Below, piece after piece: positions 24,907-33,657 of a stretch of 64,000 nucleotides of DNA; the stretch's first letter is position 1, and every line of letters begins with the position of its first letter. The stretch is from NCBI RefSeq assembly GCF_002929335.1, contig NZ_PJIL01000001.1:62001-126000 (forward strand), written 5' to 3'. The translations under genes and the position numbers were made by a program. The stretch is from Arthrobacter sp. Y81. GTDB lineage: Bacteria > Actinomycetota > Actinomycetes > Actinomycetales > Micrococcaceae. The notes beneath the pieces were generated by a model. The model did no database searches. It was not told the origin of the DNA and worked only from the letters and a program-made list of their open reading frames with translations.

Positions 24907-25869
24907 GTGACCGATACCCGCTATCTGGTCCACGGGGTCTTTTGGGATGGGGCGCCGCCCGGTTCCGCGGAGAACCGTCCGTCCGGGAGGAACGACGGCG
25001 GGACTCCGGTCATGCGGCTCCAGGACCCGGCCGGCGGCTTCAGGGAGCTGACGCTCGACGCCGGCAGCCGGCTGGGCCTCCGGGTGGCCGCTGAGGGTAA
25101 GTTCTGCCTGGGGCATCACAGGGTGCACGGTCCGGCCGACCGGGACCATGTGCTCTGCCCGGCCAAGGCGCCGGCAGCCAGGGGCAGCCAGTGCGAGCGC
25201 TGCTTCGTGGTGGACGATTCCCGGCTCATCCACGACTTCCACCGCGGCGGCGGGGTCCCTCCGGGCCTGCGCGCGTACCTGATGCAGCAGCACTGGTTGT
25301 ACGTGGCCACGTTCGCCAACGGGGCCAGCAAGGTGGGCACGGCCTCGAACCTGCGGAAATGGAACCGGCTGGCCGAGCAGGGCGCCGTGGTGGCCCGGTA
25401 TGTGGCCCGCGCGGACGACGGCAAGGTTGTCCGGATTCTCGAAGACATGCTCACCCGTGACGCGGGGCTCCCGCAGCAGGTCCGGTCGGCGGCCAAGGCT
25501 GCGGCCCTGGTGGCGCCGGCCCCCGCCGTCGAACTGGACGCCCTGAACGGGCAGCTGGCAGCGGAGGCCCGCTCACTGCTGACGCGCTCCGGCATCGAAG
25601 GCTTTGACGTGGTGGACGAGAGCTGGGTGCGGCCCGGCCTCGCGGATCGTGCGTGCACGCCGGCCGCCAGGCATTCCTACCCGCATGACCTCAGCACCGG
25701 CACGCACGGATTCCGGATTGACGCGGTGAGCGGCAGCATCGCTGTTGCCGCCCTGGATGGCGCCGAGCTGGAGTTCGTGGTGAACCTCAGCCAGCTGAAG
25801 GCACGCACGGTGGAGCTCGGGGACCACTACGGATCAGAGGTTCCGGCCGTGCAGGAGTCCTTGTTCTGA
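24907..25869 (+). CDS. DUF2797 family protein
   Basis: The 320-residue protein starts at GTG 24907 after AAGGAGA, 26 bases behind the CitE-like gene. It carries four cysteines spaced as two pairs with nearby histidines (CLGHHRVH..., LCPAKAP..., CERCF; residues 64-100), likely a zinc site, followed by LYVATFANGASKVGTAS and RLAEQGAVVARYVAR, which resembles a GIY-YIG-like core. This fits DUF2797. Function is unknown; nucleic-acid binding is a guess. Confidence 0.72.
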   Translation: MTDTRYLVHGVFWDGAPPGSAENRPSGRNDGGTPVMRLQDPAGGFRELTLDAGSRLGLRVAAEGKFCLGHHRVHGPADRDHVLCPAKAPAARGSQCERCFVVDDSRLIHDFHRGGGVPPGLRAYLMQQHWLYVATFANGASKVGTASNLRKWNRLAEQGAVVARYVARADDGKVVRILEDMLTRDAGLPQQVRSAAKAAALVAPAPAVELDALNGQLAAEARSLLTRSGIEGFDVVDESWVRPGLADRACTPAARHSYPHDLSTGTHGFRIDAVSGSIAVAALDGAELEFVVNLSQLKARTVELGDHYGSEVPAVQESLF

Positions 25870-25880
25870 ACGGCGGCCCG

Positions 25881-25886
25881 TAGAAT
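25881..25886 (+). promoter_or_regulatory. -10 box of a likely leaderless promoter
   Basis: TAGAAT lies six bases before the GTG at 25893. Confidence 0.5.
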
Positions 25887-25892
25887 GGCACG

Positions 25893-26117
25893 GTGCTGAA
25901 CGAATTCTGGGCCACCGCATCCACCGCCTACAAGGTGCTCGTTTTCAGCGCCATGGGCCTGATCGCCGCAGGCATCATCCTCAACCTGGTGGGCAACACC
26001 TCCAACAACCAGGGCCTCGCTGTGGCCTCGCTGCCGGTGATCGGGCTGGGCCTGGTCCTGCATGTGGTGGGGATCGTGGTGCGCGGCCAGCAGATCCGCA
26101 AGACCTACAAGAGGTAG
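25893..26117 (+). CDS. Small two-segment membrane protein (DUF3188-like)
   Basis: The 74-residue product has two hydrophobic segments (VLVFSAMGLIAAGIILNLVG, about residues 15-34, and LPVIGLGLVLHVVGIVV, about 47-63) and a basic tail QQIRKTYKR. It resembles DUF3188 proteins of actinobacteria, none of which I can assign a function. The GTG start follows a TAGAAT box by six bases, so it probably has its own leaderless transcript. Confidence 0.7.
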   Translation: MLNEFWATASTAYKVLVFSAMGLIAAGIILNLVGNTSNNQGLAVASLPVIGLGLVLHVVGIVVRGQQIRKTYKR

Positions 26118-26262
26118 CCGGCGTTTCTGTGCACCTGTTCCGGCTGGACCCCCTGGAACAACCTGATGACCATACGGCCAGTGGAGGAATGGCGCCGGAC
26201 CCTCTGCGCGTAACAGGCCGTGAGCCCGCCCACCTCTTCGGTGTCCAGCGGCGGCGGAACGA

Positions 26263-26268
26263 TAGGCT
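26263..26268 (+). promoter_or_regulatory. -10 box of a likely leaderless promoter
   Basis: TAGGCT lies seven bases before the ATG at 26276. Confidence 0.45.
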
Positions 26269-26275
26269 TGAGGCC

Positions 26276-26749
26276 ATGACTATCAATCCGGATCTGCAGG
26301 GCCGTAGCTACCCTGCCGCAGAGGTGTACGACGTCGGCCGCGAGAAAATCCGCGAGTTCGCCAGGGCCGTCAAGGCAACCCACCCCGCGCACTTTGACCT
26401 GGGCGCGGCCAAGGCCCTTGGCCACAGCGACCTCGTGGCGCCGCCCACCTTCGCCATCATCATTGCCCAGCGCGCAGACGCCCAGTTGATCGAGGATCCG
26501 GAGTCCGGCATTGACTTCTCCCGCGTGGTCCACGCGGACCAGCGCTTTGTGCACCACCGCCCCATTTTCGCCGGGGACCGGCTGGTGGCCGAGCTGCACG
26601 TGGACGGTGTCCGTGCCATGGGCGGCGGCGCCATGATCACCACCCGCTCGGAAATCTTCGCCCTCAGCGGTGAAGCTTCAGCAGACGGCTCCCGGGAGAG
26701 CGTCGCCACCGCCACCTCGTCCATCCTGGTCCGCGGAGAGGGACAGTAA
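26276..26749 (+). CDS. MaoC-like dehydratase, HadA/HadC-type subunit
   Basis: The 157-residue hot-dog protein (FAS1-like dehydratase N-terminal type) shows YDVGREKIREFARA near residues 14-27, VAPPTFAIIIAQR, and HADQRFVHHRPIFAGDRL. This is the non-catalytic partner type; in mycobacteria HadA or HadC pairs with catalytic HadB to dehydrate 3-hydroxyacyl-ACP in type II fatty acid synthesis. It is followed after 3 bases by the HadB-like gene. Earlier in-frame ATGs exist, but the TAGGCT box and homologous N-terminus favour 26276. Confidence 0.85.
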   Translation: MTINPDLQGRSYPAAEVYDVGREKIREFARAVKATHPAHFDLGAAKALGHSDLVAPPTFAIIIAQRADAQLIEDPESGIDFSRVVHADQRFVHHRPIFAGDRLVAELHVDGVRAMGGGAMITTRSEIFALSGEASADGSRESVATATSSILVRGEGQ

Positions 26750-26752
26750 CCC

Positions 26753-27205
26753 ATGAGCACTGCATCCATCACCCCCGTTTTCTCTGAACTCGCGGTCGGC
26801 CAGGACCTCGGCAGCCGCAGCATCACCGTCAGCCGCCAGGACCTGGTGAAGTACGCCGGTGCGTCCGGCGACTTCAACCCGATCCACTGGAATGAAGCCT
26901 TCGCCACCGGTGTGGGCCTGCCCGGCGTCATTGCCCACGGCATGTTCACCATGGGCGCGGCAGTCCAGCTCGTCACCGACTGGGCCGGCGACCCGGCCGC
27001 CGTCGTCGATTTCCAGACACGCTTTACCAAACCGGTACTCGTCACGGACACCACCGGCACAGAGGAGCCGGGGGCCGTCATTGAGGTCAGCGGCGCCATT
27101 GGCGCGCTCGACGCCGACGCCGGCACCGTGCGCGTGGACCTCACCGTGGTCTTCGCCGGCCAGAAGGTCCTGATGAAGGCACAGGCAGTCGTCAGGCTTG
27201 CGTAA
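26753..27205 (+). CDS. MaoC-like (R)-hydratase, HadB-type catalytic subunit
   Basis: The 150-residue protein has the catalytic hot-dog hydratase motif GDFNPIHWNEAFA (Asp and His near residues 39 and 44) and GVIAHGMFTMG. With its upstream partner it should form a heterodimeric 3-hydroxyacyl dehydratase. In many actinobacteria the pair lies directly upstream of murB; here an MFS gene is inserted between. Confidence 0.88.
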   Translation: MSTASITPVFSELAVGQDLGSRSITVSRQDLVKYAGASGDFNPIHWNEAFATGVGLPGVIAHGMFTMGAAVQLVTDWAGDPAAVVDFQTRFTKPVLVTDTTGTEEPGAVIEVSGAIGALDADAGTVRVDLTVVFAGQKVLMKAQAVVRLA

Positions 27206-27218
27206 CAGAAAGGCTGCC

Positions 27219-28499
27219 TTGACCAGGGAAGCCTTCGTTCCGGCTGCCGAAATCACCCACTGGCGCAACGCCGTGGTGGTTGCCTACGGGGCCAGCGGAC
27301 TCGCGTTTTCCACCTGGGTCTCCCGTCTGCCGGCCATCCGCGATGGCCTGGACCTGACTCCCGGCACCATCGGCCTGCTCCTGCTCTGCATGACGGCCGG
27401 TTCGTTTGTTTCAGTCTCCGCCTCGGGGCTGATCGTCCTCCGGTTGGGCTCCAAGCGGACCATCCGGATCGGCAGCATCATGGTGGGCTTCGGGCTGGTG
27501 CTGGCAGGCTTCGGCACGTCCGTGCTCGCCAGCCCGGTGGCGGTTGCCGCGGGACTGGTGATCATCGGGCTGGGCACCGCCAGCTGGAACACCGCGTCAA
27601 ATGTCGAAGGCGCAGCGGTGGAACGCGCCGTCCGGCGGCACATCATGCCACGGCTGCACGGCTCCTTCAGCCTCGGAACGGTGGCCGGCGCCGGGCTGGG
27701 TGCTTGGGCGGCCGGGGCCGGCGTTCCCGTGTTCTGGCATCTTGCTGGCGGCGGGCTCGTCGTGGCCGTCTCAGTGGCAACGGCAGCATCCTGGTTCCGG
27801 GCGGACATCACGCCGGTCCAGGGGGAGCGCCCGTTCAAGGCGTCCGGGACGGACACGTTCGAGGATCCCTCCACCGGGCCCATCCCGATCGTCCGCCAGA
27901 CGGACGCGGTCCCGGAGCAGCCGCTGGACAATAAACGCCAGATTGCCCAGGCCTGGCGTGACAAGCGCACGCTGCTGCTGGGCGTGCTGGTCCTGGGCCT
28001 CGCCCTCGCCGAGGGGGCGGCCGGCGACTGGGTGGCCCTGGCCCTTGCCGACGGCCATGGCCAGAGCGACGCGTCCGGCGCGGCGGGCTACGGGCTGTTC
28101 GTTACCTTCATGACCATCGGCCGCTTTACCGGCACACTGGTCCTGGACCGGTTTGGCAGGGTGCCCGTGATGCGCTGGTGCGCCGCCCTGGCCGTCGCCG
28201 GCCTGGGTTTGTTCGTGTTCGCCCCCGTGCCGTGGATGGCGTTCGTGGCGTTGGCGGTCTGGGGCCTCGGGGCGTCGCTGGGCTTCCCGGTCGGCATGTC
28301 CGCGGCGGCCGATGATCCGGTCAAGGCCGCGGCCCGCGTCTCAGTCGTGTCCACCATCGGGTACGGCGCGTTTCTCTGCGGGCCGCCGCTGCTGGGGCTG
28401 CTGGCCGAACACGTGGGCATCCTCCACTCGCTGCTCGCCGTGATGGTGATGCTGGTGGTCAGTTTCCTGCTGTCCCCGGTGGCCCGAAAGCTCCCCTGA
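27219..28499 (+). CDS. MFS transporter
   Basis: The roughly 426-residue protein has about 12 membrane segments with a central hydrophilic loop near residues 200-240. Early motif STWVSRLPAIRDGLDLTPGTIG and loop LRLGSKRTIRIG resemble the YbjJ/DHA3-like branch of major facilitator proteins. The likely start is TTG at 27219 with AGAAAGG upstream; TTG 27198 is an in-frame alternative that overlaps the previous gene. Substrate unknown. Confidence 0.8.
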   Translation: MTREAFVPAAEITHWRNAVVVAYGASGLAFSTWVSRLPAIRDGLDLTPGTIGLLLLCMTAGSFVSVSASGLIVLRLGSKRTIRIGSIMVGFGLVLAGFGTSVLASPVAVAAGLVIIGLGTASWNTASNVEGAAVERAVRRHIMPRLHGSFSLGTVAGAGLGAWAAGAGVPVFWHLAGGGLVVAVSVATAASWFRADITPVQGERPFKASGTDTFEDPSTGPIPIVRQTDAVPEQPLDNKRQIAQAWRDKRTLLLGVLVLGLALAEGAAGDWVALALADGHGQSDASGAAGYGLFVTFMTIGRFTGTLVLDRFGRVPVMRWCAALAVAGLGLFVFAPVPWMAFVALAVWGLGASLGFPVGMSAAADDPVKAAARVSVVSTIGYGAFLCGPPLLGLLAEHVGILHSLLAVMVMLVVSFLLSPVARKLP

Positions 28500-28524
28500 A
28501 TCCCGGTGCCGTCCCAATGACCGC

Positions 28525-28530
28525 TAGGCT
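28525..28530 (+). promoter_or_regulatory. -10 box of a likely leaderless promoter of murB
   Basis: TAGGCT lies six bases before the GTG at 28537. Confidence 0.5.
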
Positions 28531-28536
28531 GGACAG

Positions 28537-29604
28537 GTGACCCAGACTTTGCTTTCCGACCTGACCACTGCCGCCGTCGGCGGTCCCGCCGGCAACTACA
28601 TCGAAGCGCGCACGGAGCCGGAGATCATCGACGCCGTCCGCTCTGCGGACGCCGCCGGCGAACAGTTGCTGATCATCGCAGGCGGTTCGAACCTGTTGAT
28701 TTCCGACGACGGGTACCCCGGCACCGTGCTCAAGATTGCCTCCGAGGGGTTCACCGTCAACGCTGAGGATTCCTGTGGCGGGGTGGCTGTGGTGGTCCAG
28801 GCGGGGCACAACTGGGATGCCCTGGTGGAGCACGCGGTGCGCCATGCATGGTCGGGAATCGAAGCCCTGTCCGGCATTCCCGGGTCCACCGGTGCCACGC
28901 CCGTTCAGAACGTGGGTGCCTACGGCGCCGACGTCTCCCAGACCATTGCCGCTGTCCGGACCTGGGACCGGGAACAGAACGCAGCCCGCACGTTCACGAG
29001 TTCCGAGCTGAAGTTCGGATACCGGGACTCGATCCTCAAGCAAACCACCGTCCAGGGGTCCCCGCGCTACGTGGTCCTGACGGTCGAGTTCCAGCTGCCG
29101 CTGGGCAGGATGAGTGCTCCGATCCGGTATGCCGAGCTCGCGAAAACCCTGGGCGTTGAGCCCGGCAAGAGGGCATACTCCAACGATGTGCGCCGGGAGG
29201 TCCTGCGGCTCAGGGCCTCCAAGGGCATGGTCCTGGACCCGGCCGACCGCGACACCTATTCAACCGGTTCCTTCTTCACCAATCCCATCGTCCCGGCAGG
29301 CGCGGCGGAGGCACTCCCCGAAGGCGCTCCCCGCTATCCGGCCGGAGCAGACGGACTGGTGAAGCTGTCCGCAGCCTGGCTGATTGACCATGCAGGCTTC
29401 GGGAAGGGCTTCGCGCTGGAGGCCGGCAGCGTCTCCGGCGGCCGCGCATCGCTGTCCACCAAGCACACCCTGGCCATCACCAACCGGGGTTCCGCCAGCG
29501 CGGCGGACATGGTCGCCGTCGCGCGCGAGGTGCGCCGCGGCGTCGTCGAGCGCTTTGGCATCGAGCTGCACCCCGAACCCTTGCTGATCGGCGTTGAGCT
29601 CTAA
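28537..29604 (+). CDS. murB: UDP-N-acetylenolpyruvoylglucosamine reductase
   Basis: The 355-residue FAD enzyme reduces UDP-GlcNAc-enolpyruvate to UDP-MurNAc in peptidoglycan synthesis. FAD-binding GGSNLLISDDG (near residues 49-59), GIPGSTGATPVQNVGAYG (near 113-130), KFGYRDSILK, the catalytic Ser in STGSFFTNP (near 245) and a late Glu in IELHPEPLLIG are visible. It is of type I (with the full third domain). It starts at GTG 28537, six bases after TAGGCT. Confidence 0.95.
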   Translation: MTQTLLSDLTTAAVGGPAGNYIEARTEPEIIDAVRSADAAGEQLLIIAGGSNLLISDDGYPGTVLKIASEGFTVNAEDSCGGVAVVVQAGHNWDALVEHAVRHAWSGIEALSGIPGSTGATPVQNVGAYGADVSQTIAAVRTWDREQNAARTFTSSELKFGYRDSILKQTTVQGSPRYVVLTVEFQLPLGRMSAPIRYAELAKTLGVEPGKRAYSNDVRREVLRLRASKGMVLDPADRDTYSTGSFFTNPIVPAGAAEALPEGAPRYPAGADGLVKLSAAWLIDHAGFGKGFALEAGSVSGGRASLSTKHTLAITNRGSASAADMVAVAREVRRGVVERFGIELHPEPLLIGVEL

Positions 29605-29615
29605 GGAACAGCCAC

Positions 29616-30107
29616 TCAGTTCCCGCTATGGCGCGGGGCTACCTTGCTGAACAGCATGAACGTGAACCCGGACGCCGCTGCGCCCAGCAGGAAGACCTGG
29701 CAGAATGCCACGGACTGCGCGCTGGGGCCGTTGCGGAGGACCAGCCCTGCACCGGCGAACACCACTGCGCCCGCCAGCAAAGCAAGGGCGGCCAGCAGGA
29801 AACTCCTGATGGTTGGCGGCATCTCGCCGGCCTGCTCATGGGCTACGGCGCCGCGGTCCTGGTCACCAGCGCGCCGGCCGCGGTGCTGGGGCTGCAGCAG
29901 GGAGGCTGCGATGAAACTGATGACAGCCACTCCCATGCTGATTGTGGACACCAGCTGCAAGGCCTGGACGGTGGGGGAGAGGCTGGTTCCGCCGGCAATC
30001 GCGATGGACAGCCCGGCAGCCATGCCGGCGGCGCTCGTGACCCAGCCCAACAGGGCGAGTGCCCGGCACAGGGGCCGCAGGTGCGGCCAGAGGTCTCCGA
30101 TAGTCAT
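29616..30107 (-). CDS. Four-segment membrane protein of unknown function
   Basis: The 163-residue product has four hydrophobic segments in two pairs (about residues 15-38, 48-68, 98-120 and 130-155) separated by a polar loop rich in Arg, Gln and Asp. I do not recognise the family. It is convergent with murB (11-base gap) and its ATG lies six bases after a TACGCT box on the minus strand (30114-30119), consistent with a leaderless single-gene unit. Confidence 0.65.
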   Translation of the reverse strand: MTIGDLWPHLRPLCRALALLGWVTSAAGMAAGLSIAIAGGTSLSPTVQALQLVSTISMGVAVISFIAASLLQPQHRGRRAGDQDRGAVAHEQAGEMPPTIRSFLLAALALLAGAVVFAGAGLVLRNGPSAQSVAFCQVFLLGAAASGFTFMLFSKVAPRHSGN

Positions 30108-30113
30108 GCATCC

Positions 30114-30119
30114 AGCGTA
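30114..30119 (-). promoter_or_regulatory. -10 box of a likely leaderless promoter
   Basis: On the minus strand TACGCT lies six bases before the ATG at 30107. Confidence 0.45.
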
Positions 30120-30225
30120 GGGACCTCTGCTGTAAACGGGCTGGGAGGAGGCGGGGTACTGCCCGTGCCCCGCCGCCGGCCGGGAGATTCCGGAAATGCG
30201 GACGTGAATTGTCCGCGGCTGGACC

Positions 30226-30231
30226 TACGAT
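30226..30231 (+). promoter_or_regulatory. -10 box of a likely leaderless promoter
   Basis: TACGAT lies six bases before the ATG at 30238. Confidence 0.45.
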
Positions 30232-30237
30232 GGGGGC

Positions 30238-31350
30238 ATGGGAGCAGGCACGCGGATCCGGGTCACCCGGCATGTCATCGGAAGGCTGCGGCTCGCCGCG
30301 CAGGGGCTGCTGGCACCGGACTTCGACTCCGTGCCGGAGGCCGTGCGCTGGATGACGGCCATGCAGGCGCAGGACATGCAGGCCGCGCTGTGGGCGGTCG
30401 GCCTCAGGGTGCGTAACTCCGGCGTCGACACGGTCCGGTCGGCGCTGGATGAAGGGCTGGTTGTCCGCTCATGGCCTATGCGCGGGACGCTTCACCTGCT
30501 TGCTCCGGAGGACCTGCGCTGGATCCTGGACATCACGGCCGACCGCCTGCTCCGGGGCATGGGCACCCGCCACCGGGAGCTCGAGATTGATGCCCGCGAC
30601 GTGGACGTTGCCCGTGAGGCGGCGTTGGAACTGGTCTCGGGCGGCGGATCGGCCACGCGCCAACAGCTCTTTGAGGCCTTCGAAGCAGCGGGCCAGTCTA
30701 CGGTTGGCCAGCGCGGCATCCACCTGCTGGGGATCCTGTGCCAGCGGACCTGGTTGGTGCAGGGACCCCTCGTCGGGAACCAGCAGCTCATCAAGGCGTT
30801 CGACGAGTGGATCCCGAAATCCCGGGAACTGGGCCGCGCCGAGGGCATCGCTGAACTGCTGCTGCGGTACATGTTCAGTCACGGCCCGGCCACGGAACGT
30901 GACTTCGCCTGGTGGTCGAACACCCCGGTGACGGAGGTCCGCAGCGGCCTGGCCCTGGTGAAGGACCAGCTCGTTGAGCTGGAGTTCGAAGGGACCAGCT
31001 ACTGGATGTCGCCGGCCACCGCGGCGCTGCTCGACGACGGTGTTCCCGGCCAGCGCGCCCTGCTGGCGCTGCCCGGGTTCGATGAATTCCTGCTGGGCTA
31101 CACGGACCGGTCACTGGTGCTTCCACCCGAGCACGCCCAAAAAGTGGTTCCCGGCGGCAACGGGATGTTCAAGAAGACCATTGTGTCCGGCGGCGAAGTG
31201 ATCGGCACCTGGGCGCGGAAAGGCACCGGGCGGACGGCCGCCGTCGTGCCTGAACCGTTCGACACGGTTAACGGACTGCGGCCTGCAGCCCAAAAGTCTT
31301 TTGAGCTGCAGGCCGCGAGGTACCTGAAGTTTCTCGGCCAGGCACCGTAG
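30238..31350 (+). CDS. Winged-helix DNA-binding protein, HTH_42 (AlkZ/YcaQ-related)
   Basis: The 370-residue protein has the repeated winged-helix architecture of HTH_42 proteins: WMTAMQAQDMQAALWAVGLR near residues 37-57, VRSWPMRGTLHLLAPEDLRW near 78-98, FAWWSNTPVTEVRSGL near 222 and LPGFDEFLLGYTDR near 280. The family includes DNA glycosylases that unhook crosslinks (AlkZ, YcaQ), where QXQ/QXD motifs matter; here MQAQD is present. A DNA-repair role is possible but not shown. Confidence 0.8.
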   Translation: MGAGTRIRVTRHVIGRLRLAAQGLLAPDFDSVPEAVRWMTAMQAQDMQAALWAVGLRVRNSGVDTVRSALDEGLVVRSWPMRGTLHLLAPEDLRWILDITADRLLRGMGTRHRELEIDARDVDVAREAALELVSGGGSATRQQLFEAFEAAGQSTVGQRGIHLLGILCQRTWLVQGPLVGNQQLIKAFDEWIPKSRELGRAEGIAELLLRYMFSHGPATERDFAWWSNTPVTEVRSGLALVKDQLVELEFEGTSYWMSPATAALLDDGVPGQRALLALPGFDEFLLGYTDRSLVLPPEHAQKVVPGGNGMFKKTIVSGGEVIGTWARKGTGRTAAVVPEPFDTVNGLRPAAQKSFELQAARYLKFLGQAP

Positions 31351-31379
31351 CACCTGGGGCGGGAACCGGGGGGGAGCGC

Positions 31380-32522
31380 CTAGAGGGTGCCGGTGGCGAT
31401 GTTGAGCATGCGGCGCAGCGGCTCGGCTGCGCCCCACAGGAGCTGGTCGCCCACGGTGAAGGCGCTGATGTACTCCGGGCCCATTTCGAGCTTGCGGATA
31501 CGGCCCACGGGGATGTCCAGCGTGCCGGATGCAGCCACCGGGGTGAGGCTCGCCATGGAGTCCTCCTTGGTGTTCGGCACCACCTTGGCCCACTCGTTGT
31601 CCGCGGCCAGGATGCTTTCGATCTCCGCTACGGAGAGGTCTTCGCGGAGCTTGAGCGTGAGCGCCTGGGAGTGTGAACGCATGGCGCCGATCCGGATGCA
31701 CAGGCCGTCCATCACGATGTGGTTCTCGCCGGACGTGCCGAGGATCTTGTTGGTCTCGACGCCCGCCTTCCACTCTTCCTTGGACTGGCCGTTGCCCAGG
31801 TCCGCGTCGATCCAGGGGATCAGCGAGCCGGCCAGCGGGACTCCGAACTGCGTCGCGTCGATGTCGGTGCGCTGGTGCGCCAGGACCTTGCGGTCGATTT
31901 CCAGGATGGCCGACGCCGGGTCGTCCAGTTCGGAGCTGACCTCGGCGTTGAGCGTGCCGAACTGGCTGAGCAGCTCGCGCATGTGGCGGGCGCCGCCGCC
32001 GGAGGCAGCCTGGTAGGTCATGGATGTGCCCCACTCGACGAGGCCGTTCTTGAACAGGCCGCCGAGGCCCATCAGCATGCAGGACACGGTGCAGTTGCCG
32101 CCGATGAAGTCCTTGGTGCCGTTGACCAGGCCCTTGTCGATGACGTCGCGGTTGATGGGGTCCAGCACGATGATCGAGTCATCGTTCATGCGCAGGGTGG
32201 AGGCGGCGTCGATCCAGAGGCCGTCCCAGCCGCGGCTGCGCAGCTCGCCGTGGACCCGCTTGGTGTAGTCGCCGCCCTGGGCGGTGACGATAATCGGCAG
32301 CTTAGCCAGCGTGTCGACGTCGAACGCGTCCTCGAGCTTGCCAGCCGCGCCAGCGGCAGCACCGGCAAGAGTCGGGGCGGCACCTCCGGCGTTTGACGTG
32401 GAGAAGAACACCGGGTTGATGTTGGCGAAGTCGCCTTCGTCCTGCATGCGCTGCATCAGGACGGAGCCGACCATGCCGCGCCATCCGACCAGGCCGACGG
32501 AGGGGGTAGCTGCTGTAGTCAT
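31380..32522 (-). CDS. asd: Aspartate-semialdehyde dehydrogenase
   Basis: The 380-residue enzyme makes aspartate semialdehyde for lysine, threonine, methionine and diaminopimelate synthesis. NADP-binding [18 protein letters not shown] (residues 9-26), the active-site Cys in GGNCTVSCM (near 137), and the late HxxR-like region around [12 protein letters not shown] are visible; length and these motifs fit the E. coli/gamma-type enzyme rather than the shorter Gram-positive form. A TAAACT box six bases upstream of the ATG suggests a leaderless message. Confidence 0.93.
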   Translation of the reverse strand: MTTAATPSVGLVGWRGMVGSVLMQRMQDEGDFANINPVFFSTSNAGGAAPTLAGAAAGAAGKLEDAFDVDTLAKLPIIVTAQGGDYTKRVHGELRSRGWDGLWIDAASTLRMNDDSIIVLDPINRDVIDKGLVNGTKDFIGGNCTVSCMLMGLGGLFKNGLVEWGTSMTYQAASGGGARHMRELLSQFGTLNAEVSSELDDPASAILEIDRKVLAHQRTDIDATQFGVPLAGSLIPWIDADLGNGQSKEEWKAGVETNKILGTSGENHIVMDGLCIRIGAMRSHSQALTLKLREDLSVAEIESILAADNEWAKVVPNTKEDSMASLTPVAASGTLDIPVGRIRKLEMGPEYISAFTVGDQLLWGAAEPLRRMLNIATGTL

Positions 32523-32528
32523 TCGTCC

Positions 32529-32534
32529 AGTTTA
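32529..32534 (-). promoter_or_regulatory. -10 box of a likely leaderless asd promoter
   Basis: On the minus strand TAAACT lies six bases before the ATG at 32522. Confidence 0.45.
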
Positions 32535-32606
32535 GACTTCGGAACCGGCACGGCGCAGTCGGTTACGTCACGCCCTGGCTCAACCGGAATCGTCAGAAGG
32601 GGCAAC

Positions 32607-33008
32607 CTACTCAACCGGGCGGGCGAGGTTGCTGGCTTTGCGCAGTTTCTCGGCCCGACGCTCCTTGAAATAGCTGGACCAAGCCGCGACTGGCACAAAA
32701 ACTCCGACAGGGATGACCCACCAGACCTCACCCAAAATGTTCCACGTGCCATCTAGTGCGATCCGGACAATGCCGTAGACCACTCCACCGGCGAACAGTG
32801 AGGCGAGGACCGAGAGGAAGAGCAGGCCGCCGGAGCTGTTAACGGGCTTGACCACGCCGCCGCCATCGTCTTTGCGGACTCCGTATTCGGCCGGCGTGTA
32901 GCCGACCATCTCGCCGTTCTCCGCCCTGCGGTAGATCAGCCGGTCGTCTGAATTGCGGGACGGCACGTAGCCGGGATCCTGCGGAACTCCCTGGCTACGC
33001 CGCGCCAC
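32607..33008 (-). CDS. Two-segment membrane protein, last gene of the WXG100 cassette
   Basis: The roughly 133-residue protein starts at GTG 33008 (GAGG six bases upstream; ATG 33014 is an alternative), overlapping the end of the previous gene by 14 bases. A polar N-terminus (DDRLIYRRAENGEMVGYTP) precedes two membrane segments (GLLFLSVLASLFAGGVVYGIV, and WWVIPVGVFVPVAAW) and a basic tail. Function unknown. Tight coupling to the upstream gene and the WXG100 gene suggests a shared role, perhaps membrane anchoring or protection (inference). Confidence 0.65.
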   Translation of the reverse strand: MARRSQGVPQDPGYVPSRNSDDRLIYRRAENGEMVGYTPAEYGVRKDDGGGVVKPVNSSGGLLFLSVLASLFAGGVVYGIVRIALDGTWNILGEVWWVIPVGVFVPVAAWSSYFKERRAEKLRKASNLARPVE

Positions 33009-33648
33009 GGGCATCCTCGATCGCAGCGAGCAGCCCGGCGTCGTCCAGGAGCGCGGTTTCGGCGACCTCATCCTTGTCGAAGTCCGGGATGCCGGTAGTC
33101 CACGTGCCGTTTTCACGCCTGATGAGCAGGTGCTGCTCGGAACCCAGGGTCTTGAACACGAGATACGCGGAACCGCCGTCGTTCTGCTCGACATGCTGCC
33201 GCACCACCCGAAGCGTCGCTTCCGCGGACGTGATGTCCGGGTCCTGGGCAAAAACGAACCAGGTCCCCAGCAACCGCGGTTGGAGCATCAGGGACACCCC
33301 GGGTGCTTCCAGGAGAGCCACGTTGTCCATGGCATCGCCGGTCAGAAGCGAGATTTCCGTCCACCGGGTCGCTTTTCCGAGGGCAGTGGCGACTGCGGCT
33401 GCGACTCCGGTGACGCCCAGGTCGCCGTCCTCATCAACGGTGGCCATGTCCCGCGCCATCAACGACGACGCACCGGCGGTGGACAACGTAACGTCGTCCA
33501 CCATTTCTTCGGCGCGGAAAACGCTGACCGATCGGTCCCGGGCCGGCCCTTCGAATACATTGAGCAAATAGGCAAACTCGCCCACACCGAAGCCGATGAC
33601 GTCGATGCCGAGCCGTGGCTCCTGCTGTGTGTGGTCCTGAACAGTCAT
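32995..33648 (-). CDS. Acidic protein of unknown function, second gene of the WXG100 cassette
   Basis: The 217-residue soluble protein is strongly acidic, without signal peptide or membrane segment. Visible elements are GVGEFAYLLNVFEG near residues 20-33, RAEEMVDDVTLSTAG, and FDKDEVAETALLDDAGLL near the end. I do not recognise a family. It lies 9 bases after the WXG100 gene and overlaps the next gene, so the three form an operon. Its composition and position match an immunity or chaperone role for a type VII secretion substrate, but this is only inference. Confidence 0.7.
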   Translation of the reverse strand: MTVQDHTQQEPRLGIDVIGFGVGEFAYLLNVFEGPARDRSVSVFRAEEMVDDVTLSTAGASSLMARDMATVDEDGDLGVTGVAAAVATALGKATRWTEISLLTGDAMDNVALLEAPGVSLMLQPRLLGTWFVFAQDPDITSAEATLRVVRQHVEQNDGGSAYLVFKTLGSEQHLLIRRENGTWTTGIPDFDKDEVAETALLDDAGLLAAIEDARGAA

Positions 33649-33657
33649 GCTGGTCTC